From Actinomycetota bacterium (GTDB taxonomy: Bacteria > Actinomycetota > Actinomycetes > Mycobacteriales > Jatrophihabitantaceae): a stretch of 7,934 bases of DNA. The notes under the pieces are model-generated. The model saw only the letters and a list, made by a program, of their open reading frames with translations. It searched no databases and was not told the origin of the DNA. The position numbers and the translations under genes are program-made. Below are positions 1 through 5,789 of this stretch, one piece after another (positions within the stretch are counted from its first letter, which is position 1; each line of letters starts with the position of its first letter). Where the stretch lies: assembly GCA_019241805.1 (NCBI GenBank), contig JAFAWL010000199.1, positions 1-7,934 on the forward strand. Direction: 5' to 3'.

Positions 1-39
1 GCGCTCTTCCACCAGGGCTCGCGCTCGTCGACTAATACG

Positions 40-2070
40 TCAGTCCTGTCCGGGCGTCGTCTTCGCGATCTGCATCAGGAATTCGATGTTGGTACGCGTT
101 TTCTTCAACCGGTCGAGCAGCAGGTCGATGGCCTGCTGCTGCTCCAGCGATCCCAGAACGCGCCGCAGCTTGATCGTGACAGCGAGTTCGTCGGGCGACA
201 GCAGCAGTTCCTCCTTACGAGTGGAGGACTGGTTGACATCGACCGCCGGGAACACCCGCTTGTCGGCGATCTTGCGATCGAGCTTCAACTCGGCGTTGCC
301 GGTGCCCTTGTATTCCTCGAAGAAGACCGTGTCACCGGCGGATCCGGTCTCGACGAGAGCGGTCGCGATGATCGTCAACGAGCCGCCGTTCTCGATGTTG
401 CGAGCTGCGCCGAGGAATCGCTTGGGCTGATACAGCGCGGTCGAGTCCACACCGCCGGACAGGATGCGGCCACTGGCCGGCGCGGCCAGGTTGTAAGCCC
501 GCCCCAGTCGAGTGATCGAGTCGAGCAGCACGACGACGTCGTGACCCATCTCGACCAGCCGCTTGGCTCGCTCGATCGAGAGTTCAGCGACCATCGTGTG
601 ATCCTGCGGGCGTCGATCGAAGGTCGAGGCGATGACCTCACCCTTGACCGAGCGCTGCATGTCGGTGACCTCTTCCGGCCGCTCGTCGACGAGCACGACC
701 ATCAGATGGCACTCAGGGTTGTTGCGGGCGATCGCATTGGCGATCGTTTGCAGCACCATCGTCTTACCCGCCTTCGGCGGCGAGACGATCAGTGCGCGCT
801 GACCCTTGCCGATCGGCATGACCAGGTCGATGACGCGACCGGTCAAGACGTGCGACTCGGTTTCCAGGCGCAACCGCTCCTGCGGATACAGCGGTGTCAG
901 CTTGGTGAACTCGCTGCGTGACTTGACCTGCTCCGGGTCGAGGCCGTTGATCGTGTCGAGGCGAACCAGCGGGTTGTACTTCTCGCGCCGTTCACCGTCG
1001 CGAACTTGCCGGATGGCGCCGGTTACGGCGTCGCCCCGGCGCAGGCCGAAGCGACGAACGTAGGAGTTGGCGACGTACACGTCGTCCGCGCCGGCGAAGT
1101 AGCCGTTGGTCCGAACGAACCACGTGTTCTTCTCCTCGACCGAGTCGAGGATGCCGGCGATCGGCAGGAGGACGTCGTCCTCGCTCACCGTCGGCTCGAG
1201 ATCGGTACCGGTGCTGCCAGCCGTACCCGGACGCTCACGATTGCGACCACGGCGATCGCGGTAGCGACGACCCCGACGACGACCGCCGTCGTAATCGTCC
1301 TCATCCTGGCTGTCGCGCTGGCCCTGGCTGTCGCGCTGGCCCTGGCTGTCGCGCTGGCCCTGTCCGTCGCGCTGGCCCTGGCTGTCGCGCTGGCCTTGGC
1401 TGTCGCGCTGGCCCGGTCCGTCGCGGTGGCTCTGGTTGCCACCCCCCTGGGCGGCGTTGCCGTTGCGCGACTGGTTGCGGTTGACCGACTGGCGGTCGCG
1501 ACGCGTCACGTCACCCGCGGACGCGTCGGTGGTCACGGACGTCCGATCACCGGCGGTCGCCGCCTCGGCCACGCGACCGTTGCTCGGGGTGCGGCCGTCG
1601 GTCGCGGCACCCGACGAGGCGGGGCGGTTGGCCTGCGACAGGTTCGGCGCGGAATGGTTGGGCTCGGACTGGTTGGGCTCGGACTGGTTGGGCTCGGACT
1701 GGCCGGCACTGGCGAGGTCGGGCAGCGTCGGCTGGGCGGCGTCCCTCCTGGCCGCATCGCCGGTCGGGCTGCCGGCCGAGTCGCCGGTGGAGGCCGGCCG
1801 CGTGCGGCGGGCGGTCGTGCGGGGGGCGCGCCCGGTGACCGCCGCCTCGGCGGGCCCGGAGGCGTTCTCGGAGCCGGCGCGGACCGCCTGGATGGCGGCC
1901 ACCAGCTCGCTCTTCTTCAGCTTGGCGGTCGGTAGCCCTAGGCTGCCGGCGAGCTGCTGCAACTCAGGCAGCAGCATGGAGGACAGGGGCGCCTTGCGCT
2001 TGGCCGGCGCGGAATCGGAGCTTTCCTGGTCGCGCGGGGCGAGCAGACTCTGCTCCTGAGTGTCTGTCAC
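40..2070 (-). CDS. rho: Transcription termination factor Rho, with long repeat-bearing linker
   Basis: Hexameric RNA-dependent ATPase/helicase that ends transcription at Rho-dependent sites. The predicted protein has 676 residues. A Rho_N domain lies at about 29-64. A low-complexity linker at about 65-290 is rich in Gln, Asn, Ser, Arg and Asp and ends in an acidic then Arg-rich stretch (256-282). The cold-shock-like RNA-binding domain is at about 305-371. The ATPase core shows Walker A PPKAGKT (431-437), VDERPEEVTD, Walker B VVVLLD (512-517), the Q-loop LSGGVDSTALY (537-547) and the R-loop GTGNAELKLDRK (589-600). The core is intact and closely resembles actinobacterial Rho. I chose the GTG at 2070 because VTDTQ resembles other actinobacterial Rho N-termini and GGAAGGA lies upstream. 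The longer frame from 2229 adds 53 unconserved residues translated from leader hairpins. The protein is longer than E. coli Rho (419 residues), mainly because of the linker, which is an actinobacterial trait. Confidence 0.97.
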   Translation of the reverse strand: MTDTQEQSLLAPRDQESSDSAPAKRKAPLSSMLLPELQQLAGSLGLPTAKLKKSELVAAIQAVRAGSENASGPAEAAVTGRAPRTTARRTRPASTGDSAGSPTGDAARRDAAQPTLPDLASAGQSEPNQSEPNQSEPNHSAPNLSQANRPASSGAATDGRTPSNGRVAEAATAGDRTSVTTDASAGDVTRRDRQSVNRNQSRNGNAAQGGGNQSHRDGPGQRDSQGQRDSQGQRDGQGQRDSQGQRDSQGQRDSQDEDDYDGGRRRGRRYRDRRGRNRERPGTAGSTGTDLEPTVSEDDVLLPIAGILDSVEEKNTWFVRTNGYFAGADDVYVANSYVRRFGLRRGDAVTGAIRQVRDGERREKYNPLVRLDTINGLDPEQVKSRSEFTKLTPLYPQERLRLETESHVLTGRVIDLVMPIGKGQRALIVSPPKAGKTMVLQTIANAIARNNPECHLMVVLVDERPEEVTDMQRSVKGEVIASTFDRRPQDHTMVAELSIERAKRLVEMGHDVVVLLDSITRLGRAYNLAAPASGRILSGGVDSTALYQPKRFLGAARNIENGGSLTIIATALVETGSAGDTVFFEEYKGTGNAELKLDRKIADKRVFPAVDVNQSSTRKEELLLSPDELAVTIKLRRVLGSLEQQQAIDLLLDRLKKTRTNIEFLMQIAKTTPGQD
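1308..1433 (-). repeat. 18-base tandem repeat inside rho (RDSQGQ units)
   Basis: Seven consecutive 18-base units run without gaps. On the plus strand the unit reads ggctgtcgcgctggccct. Units at 1308, 1326 and 1344 are identical; those at 1362, 1380, 1398 and 1416 carry a few substitutions. In Rho they encode residues about 213-255 as repeated RDSQGQ with RDGQGQ and HRDGPGQ variants. The unit length is a multiple of three, so gain or loss of a unit keeps the frame. Near-identity at the DNA level suggests recent expansion by slippage or recombination. Confidence 0.95.
1626..1700 (-). repeat. 15-base tandem repeat inside rho (QSEPN units)
   Basis: Five 15-base units. The three at 1656-1670, 1671-1685 and 1686-1700 are identical (plus strand ggttgggctcggact). 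The two at 1626-1640 and 1641-1655 have diverged. In Rho they encode residues about 124-149 as QSEPN three times, then HSAPN and LSQAN. This is a separate expansion from the 18-base repeat, with a different unit, and it also keeps the reading frame. Confidence 0.92.
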
Positions 2071-2077
2071 GGTGATG

Positions 2078-2091
2078 TCGGATCCTTCCGA
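2078..2091 (-). promoter_or_regulatory. rho ribosome binding site within a small hairpin
   Basis: On the minus strand TCGGA-AGGA-TCCGA can form a perfect 5-bp stem with the Shine-Dalgarno core AGGA as its 4-base loop. GGAAGGA is the only good Shine-Dalgarno match upstream of the GTG at 2070. The core lies 12 bases from the start codon, rather far, so the match decides the start but is not optimal. The stem is short; folding in the cell is inference. Confidence 0.6.
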
Positions 2092-2094
2092 GGT

Positions 2095-2120
2095 GTCGGC
2101 GCGGGTCTTCCGCGGCCGAC
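2095..2120 (-). promoter_or_regulatory. Leader hairpin 2 upstream of rho
   Basis: On the minus strand GTCGG-C-CGCGG pairs with CCGCG-CCGAC around a 5-base loop AAGAC, giving ten G-C-rich pairs with one bulged C. It starts 6 bases after leader hairpin 1 and ends 4 bases before the Shine-Dalgarno hairpin. No U-run follows, so it is not a standard intrinsic terminator. A role in translation or attenuation control of rho is inferred only. Confidence 0.65.
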
Positions 2121-2126
2121 CTAGAT

Positions 2127-2152
2127 ATTCGAGCCGGCGAGCCGGCTCGAAT
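2127..2152 (-). promoter_or_regulatory. Leader hairpin 1 / perfect inverted repeat upstream of rho
   Basis: A perfect 11-base inverted repeat: minus-strand ATTCGAGCCGG and CCGGCTCGAAT, separated by the 4-base spacer CTCG. As RNA this is a very stable stem-loop; as DNA it could also be a site for a dimeric regulator. No U-run follows it in either direction, arguing against an intrinsic terminator. It lies 57 bases (edge to start codon) ahead of the rho GTG. Its perfection stands out against the surrounding non-coding sequence. Confidence 0.75.
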
Positions 2153-2231
2153 CCTGGCGGGCGCTGTCCGTATCCGGCGGAAGCAGCTGGCGCCAAGAAG
2201 CTGTGGAAATCAGTCGTTCGCCACGGCACCG

Positions 2232-2271
2232 ATGAACGTGAGGGGCGTCAGGCGGGGCTGGGCGGCGACGC
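2232..2271 (-). promoter_or_regulatory. C-rich, G-poor leader stretch (rut-like)
   Basis: In the transcribed sense these 40 bases hold 21 C and 9 G, against the near balance of C and G expected in this genome. They include runs such as GCCGCCCAGCCCCGCC and ACGCCCCTCAC. Unstructured C-over-G stretches are the known signature of Rho loading sites. Its place in the rho leader itself would fit Rho autoregulation. Composition alone is weak evidence, and no termination site is visible. Confidence 0.35.
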
Positions 2272-2358
2272 GAGTGATATCTGGGCTAGGGATCTACCGT
2301 CGGTCGCACGGTGCTGATCCGCAGTCGAAGGTCGCTGGCGTCGCCAACTGACAACTCA

Positions 2359-2387
2359 AGCGTAGACGGTGCGTGCACCGGCAGCAA
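2359..2387 (-). promoter_or_regulatory. Candidate rho promoter
   Basis: Minus-strand TTGCTG (2387-2382) and TACGCT (2364-2359) are separated by 17 bases. They fit the loose actinobacterial housekeeping pattern of TTG in the -35 box and TAnnnT in the -10 box. Transcription would start near 2356-2352 and give a leader of about 280 bases. Matches of this strength occur by chance, so this is a suggestion based on spacing and placement between thrB and rho. Confidence 0.35.
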
Positions 2388-2443
2388 CACAGGGCGGCTT
2401 CGGCGTGTTCCCGTTTCCCTCAGCGGTTTCGCCCGTTCGATCC

Positions 2444-3376
2444 TCAGCGCACGACATGGGCCCCGTCCGTGTCGATCGTCACGACCTGGGCGGCCCACCC
2501 CTCCGGCGCCCGAGCGAGCAGCGCCGTCGCCGCCGGGGCACCGCTCGCCAGAGCCAGCACGGTCGGGCCGGCGCCAGAGACGACGGCGGCGACGCCCTCG
2601 GAGCGCAGGCCACCGACCAGCTCCCAGGAGGGCGGAAAAACCTCGCGGCGGTAGGTCTGATGAAGCCGATCCTCGGTGGCGTCGAACAATAACTCGGGAC
2701 GCCCGGTGAGGGCGGCTACCAACAGGGCAGCCCGACCGGCATTGAAGGCTGCATCGTCGTGCGGCACGGTGGAGGGCAGCGCGCCTCGCGCCGAACTCGT
2801 CGACGACCGGCCGGGCGGCACGAACACCACCGGCACAACGCTCGGATCGACCTCGAGCCGGACATTGCGGACGCCGACGGCCGGCCGATGAGGCACTGCC
2901 GCCGGGGTCCATGCGACCGTCAGGCCGCCCGACAGGCATGCCGCGACGTTGTCCGGGTGGCCCTCGAGGCGGGCGGCGAGATCCAGCGCCGCCGCGTCCG
3001 GCAGCAATCGCTCCCCCTGCAGCACCAGCGAGCGGGCCAGCAACACCCCGGCGACGATCGCGGCGGCCGATGAACCGAGACCGCGGCTGTGCGGGATCCG
3101 ATTCGCGCAACTGAGCTCGATGCCGCGGGGTTGGCCGCCGAATTCGGTGAAGGTCGCCCGCATAGCCTCGATCACGAGGTTCGACTCGTCGCGGGCCACG
3201 TCCTCGGCGCCCTCGCCGGCGACGTCGACGACCACTCCGTCCTCACCGATCCGGGCGATCAGCTCGTCGTGGATGCCCAGGGCCAGGCCGAGGCAGTCGA
3301 AGCCCGGGCCGAGGTTGGCGCTGGTGGCCGGTACCCGAACGTGCACCGGCGCACCCCGAAACGCTGGCCCTGCCAT
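2444..3376 (-). CDS. thrB: Homoserine kinase
   Basis: ATP-dependent phosphorylation of L-homoserine to O-phosphohomoserine, the substrate of the upstream-encoded threonine synthase; cytoplasmic. The 310 residues form a GHMP-family kinase. VPATSANLGPGFDCLGLAL (15-33) is the N-terminal motif 1. PHSRGLGSSAAA (95-106) is the glycine/serine-rich phosphate-binding motif 2. EGHPDN (138-143) follows, and SGAGPTVLAL (267-276) is the C-terminal motif 3. Length and motifs are normal for the family, with no sign of damage. The start MAGPAFR matches Streptomyces homoserine kinases as I recall them. The ATG lies 10 bases after the thrC stop, and GAGGG overlapping that stop is its ribosome site, so translation is probably coupled. 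It is the last threonine gene before the rho leader. Confidence 0.97.
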   Translation of the reverse strand: MAGPAFRGAPVHVRVPATSANLGPGFDCLGLALGIHDELIARIGEDGVVVDVAGEGAEDVARDESNLVIEAMRATFTEFGGQPRGIELSCANRIPHSRGLGSSAAAIVAGVLLARSLVLQGERLLPDAAALDLAARLEGHPDNVAACLSGGLTVAWTPAAVPHRPAVGVRNVRLEVDPSVVPVVFVPPGRSSTSSARGALPSTVPHDDAAFNAGRAALLVAALTGRPELLFDATEDRLHQTYRREVFPPSWELVGGLRSEGVAAVVSGAGPTVLALASGAPAATALLARAPEGWAAQVVTIDTDGAHVVR

Positions 3377-3389
3377 CAGCCAGCCCTCA
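3377..3389 (-). promoter_or_regulatory. thrB ribosome binding site overlapping thrC stop
   Basis: Minus-strand TGAGGGCTGGCTG precedes the thrB ATG. The thrC stop TGA shares its GA with the Shine-Dalgarno GAGGG, which lies 7 bases from the start. Ribosomes finishing thrC would clear or directly reach this site, a standard arrangement for translational coupling. It supports the ATG at 3376 as the true thrB start. Confidence 0.75.
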
Positions 3390-4466
3390 CGCGAGGCCTA
3401 GCGCATTCGCAGCCGCATAGCCGTCGATGGGAACCGTGACCGGCTTCGGAGCGCCGGAAATAGCCCACTCCGGGTCTTTCAGCCCATTGCCGGTGACGGT
3501 GCATACCACCGTCGAACCGACCGGAAGCCGCCCATCGGCGGCCGTCATGAGCAGCCCGGCGACGCTGGCCGCCGACGCCGGCTCGACGAAAACCGCCTCC
3601 GTGCGGGCGAGCAGTCGATAGGCCTCGAGGATCTGCTTGTCGGTGACCGCGTCGATCACCCCACCCGATTCGTCGCGGGCGGCGAGGGCCAGGGACCAGG
3701 ACGCCGGGTTGCCGATGCGAATGGCGGTCGCGATCGTCATCGGATGGGCCACGGGCTCACCCCGCACGATCGGCGCCGCGCCGGCCGCCTGAAATCCGAA
3801 CATCCGGGGACCGGCGCTGATCAGGCCCTCGTCGAGGTATTCCCGGTACCCCTTCCAGTACGCGGAGATGTTGCCCGCGTTGCCGACCGGGATGCAGTGG
3901 ATGTCCGGGGCGATTCCGAGCGCGTCGCAGACTTCGAACGCGGCGGTTTTCTGCCCTTCCAGCCGGTCAGGATTGACCGAATTCACCAGCGCGACTGGAT
4001 AGTCGACCGCGAGCTTCATCGCCAGTTCGAGACAGTCGTCGAAGTTACCGTCGACCTGCAACAGACGAGCGCCGTGGACCAAGGCCTGGGCCATCTTGCC
4101 CAGCGCGATCTTGCCCTGGGGCACGAGCACGGCGCACGTCATGCCGGCCCGCACCGCGTACGCCGCGGCGCTGGCCGAGGTGTTTCCGGTCGACGCGCAA
4201 ATCACCGCCTTCGCACCCGTCTCGGCTGCCTTGGAGATCGCGACCGTCATGCCCCGATCCTTGAACGAGCCGGTCGGGTTCGCGCCCTCGACCTTCAGAT
4301 ACACCGAGCAGCCGGTGCGCGCGGAAAGTTCGCGGGCGGGAACCAGAGGGGTTCCGCCTTCGTACAACGTGATAACGGGAGTGTGCTCGGTCACCGGCAA
4401 GCGGGCGCGATAGTGCTCGATCAATCCGGGCCAGCTCGGCTTCGAGGGCTCGGGCGGGATGGTCAT
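3387..4466 (-). CDS. thrC: Threonine synthase
   Basis: PLP-dependent enzyme converting O-phosphohomoserine to L-threonine and phosphate, the final step of threonine synthesis; cytoplasmic. The 359 residues are a fold type II PLP enzyme of the short bacterial class. NPTGSFKDRG (63-72) carries the Schiff-base lysine K69. ASTGNTSAS (91-99) and PVGNAGNI (193-200) are substrate- and PLP-phosphate-binding loops. TGNGLK (325-330) is the conserved C-terminal motif. Length and order match actinobacterial ThrC closely. The start MTIPPEPSKPSWPG resembles the mycobacterial N-terminus. The ribosome site is weak (GGA about 8 bases upstream). It lies 36 bases after hom, and nothing regulatory is evident in that gap. 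The product of hom, once phosphorylated by ThrB, feeds this enzyme. Confidence 0.97.
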   Translation of the reverse strand: MTIPPEPSKPSWPGLIEHYRARLPVTEHTPVITLYEGGTPLVPARELSARTGCSVYLKVEGANPTGSFKDRGMTVAISKAAETGAKAVICASTGNTSASAAAYAVRAGMTCAVLVPQGKIALGKMAQALVHGARLLQVDGNFDDCLELAMKLAVDYPVALVNSVNPDRLEGQKTAAFEVCDALGIAPDIHCIPVGNAGNISAYWKGYREYLDEGLISAGPRMFGFQAAGAAPIVRGEPVAHPMTIATAIRIGNPASWSLALAARDESGGVIDAVTDKQILEAYRLLARTEAVFVEPASAASVAGLLMTAADGRLPVGSTVVCTVTGNGLKDPEWAISGAPKPVTVPIDGYAAANALGLA

Positions 4467-4502
4467 CGGCGTCGTCCAGTCAGAATGCGGTGGCGGCGGA
4501 TG

Positions 4503-5789
4503 TCAGTCGGCATCCATGCCCTCGACGCGCATGACGCTCGCCGCGCGGCGAATGATATCGAGCCCACTGAGATAGTCGACCGTCTCCGACAGCGCCGCGT
4601 CGGGCGCGCTGTGCGTGACCAACACGAGCGTGGCCGCGTCACCGCGCCCTTCCTGGCGCACCGTCTGGATGCTCACGCCGTGATCGGAGAACGCCCCGGC
4701 CACGGTGGCGAGGACGCCGGGGCGATCGGCGACGTCGAGCGCGACGTGGTAGCGCGTCGTCACCTCACCCATCGGCACGATCCGCAAAGCCGCGTAGGCG
4801 CTCTCACGGGTTCCGCCGCCCCCGTTGACCCGGTTGCGGGCCACCGCGACCAGGTCCCCCAACACGGCGCTGGCCGTCGGAGAACCGCCGGCGCCGCGGC
4901 CGTAGAACATCAGCGATCCGGCCGCCTCGGCTTCCACGAACACGGCGTTGAACGCGTCGCCGACTCCGGCCAGGGGATGATTGCGCGGGATCATGGCCGG
5001 ATGGACGCGGACCGACACGGAATCCCCGGCTCGCTCGCAGATCGCGAGCAGCTTCACCGTGCAGCCCATCGCCCGGGCGCTCGTGATGTCGTTGGCAGTC
5101 ACCGCGCTGATGCCCTCGCGGAACACGTCGGCGATCGTCACCCGAGTATGGAAGGCCAGACCGGCCAGAATCGCCGCCTTGGCGGCGGCGTCGAACCCGT
5201 CGACGTCAGCGGTGGGATCCGCCTCGGCGTAGCCGAGCGAGGTCGCCTCGGCCAGGGCCTCGTCGAATCCGGCTCCCGTGGCGTCCATGCGGGAGAGGAT
5301 GAAGTTGGTCGTGCCGTTGACGATGCCCAGCACTCGAGTGATCCGGTCGCCGGCCAATGACTCGCGCAACGGGCGCAGAAGCGGGATCGCGCCGGCGACC
5401 GCCGCCTCGTAGTACAGGTCGACGCCGTTGGCCGAGGCAGCTTCGTAGAGGGTCGCGCCGTCCTCGGCCAATAGCGCCTTGTTGGCACTGACCACGCTCT
5501 TGCCCCGGTTGAGCGCGTTGAGCAGCAGCGAACGGACCGGCTCGATGCCACCGACGACCTCGACGACGATGTCGATGTCGTCGCGCTCGACCAGTCCGGA
5601 CGCGTCCGCGGTGAGCAGGTCCGCGGGAACGTCCGGATGCCGGTTGGGTCGACGCACGGCCACGCCGGCGAGCTCCAGCCGGCGCCCGATGCGGGCTTCG
5701 AGGTCGTCGGCCTGCTCGTGCAGCAGACGCACCACCTGCGAACCGACCACGCCGCATCCCAGCAGCGCTACCTTCAACGAATCGCTCAT
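4503..5789 (-). CDS. hom: Homoserine dehydrogenase with ACT regulatory domain
   Basis: NAD(P)H-dependent reduction of L-aspartate semialdehyde to L-homoserine, the branch point to threonine, methionine and isoleucine; cytoplasmic. The 428 residues have a Rossmann nucleotide-binding domain with GCGVVG (11-16). SANKALLAEDG contains the conserved K104. The catalytic domain has GIVNGTTNFILSRM (155-168) and YAEADPTADVDGFDAAAK (187-204), whose E189, D200 and K204 correspond to the substrate-binding and catalytic residues known in the family. A C-terminal ACT domain (about 347-425, DRPGVLATVAGAFSDHGVSI) predicts threonine feedback inhibition, as in Corynebacterium. It is monofunctional, with no fused aspartate kinase. 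The ATG overlaps the lysA stop as ATGA, which suggests coupled translation. The gene is called thrA in mycobacteria. Confidence 0.97.
   Translation of the reverse strand: MSDSLKVALLGCGVVGSQVVRLLHEQADDLEARIGRRLELAGVAVRRPNRHPDVPADLLTADASGLVERDDIDIVVEVVGGIEPVRSLLLNALNRGKSVVSANKALLAEDGATLYEAASANGVDLYYEAAVAGAIPLLRPLRESLAGDRITRVLGIVNGTTNFILSRMDATGAGFDEALAEATSLGYAEADPTADVDGFDAAAKAAILAGLAFHTRVTIADVFREGISAVTANDITSARAMGCTVKLLAICERAGDSVSVRVHPAMIPRNHPLAGVGDAFNAVFVEAEAAGSLMFYGRGAGGSPTASAVLGDLVAVARNRVNGGGGTRESAYAALRIVPMGEVTTRYHVALDVADRPGVLATVAGAFSDHGVSIQTVRQEGRGDAATLVLVTHSAPDAALSETVDYLSGLDIIRRAASVMRVEGMDAD

Larger units (their letters stand above)
2071..2443 (-). other. thrB-rho intergenic region and rho leader
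   Basis: This is the only gap above 300 bases. In transcription order it holds a candidate promoter (2359-2387), an imperfect dyad with half-sites around TGGCG/CGCCA (2331-2352), a small inverted repeat accgt/acggt (2296-2312), a C-rich and G-poor stretch (2232-2271), and three hairpins between 2152 and 2078, with the Shine-Dalgarno sequence of rho in the last. I found no hairpin followed by a T-run after thrB, so no intrinsic terminator is evident and readthrough from thrB into rho is possible. No convincing protein-coding gene lies here. Confidence 0.75.

Noticed and set aside
1..39. Possible start of a further minus-strand gene after rho (a frame reading LVEER at the edge)
   Set aside because: In actinobacteria rpmE or prfA often follows rho, but 39 bases give no motif or convincing start; any call would be a guess.
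1006..1935. 309-codon plus-strand frame opposite the Rho linker
   Set aside because: Its Ala/Val/Leu repeats, which mimic a membrane protein, are just the complement of the 18-base and 15-base repeats in rho.
2127..2152. Intrinsic terminator
   Set aside because: The stem is strong but no T-run follows on either strand, and it lies right before a gene start rather than after thrB.
2071..2229. N-terminal extension of Rho from a GTG at 2229 (53 more residues)
   Set aside because: The extension is translated from the leader hairpins, has no resemblance to known Rho N-termini, and the good Shine-Dalgarno match lies before the GTG at 2070.
2286..3110. 274-codon minus-strand frame overlapping thrB and the leader
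   Set aside because: Out of frame with a complete homoserine kinase, Arg/Gly/Pro-rich, no start signal or recognisable domain.
3744..5360. 538-codon open frame on the plus strand opposite thrC and hom
   Set aside because: It is antisense to two intact, fully recognisable enzymes; its product is Arg/His/Gly/Asp-rich without domains, as expected for the mirror frame of high-GC genes.
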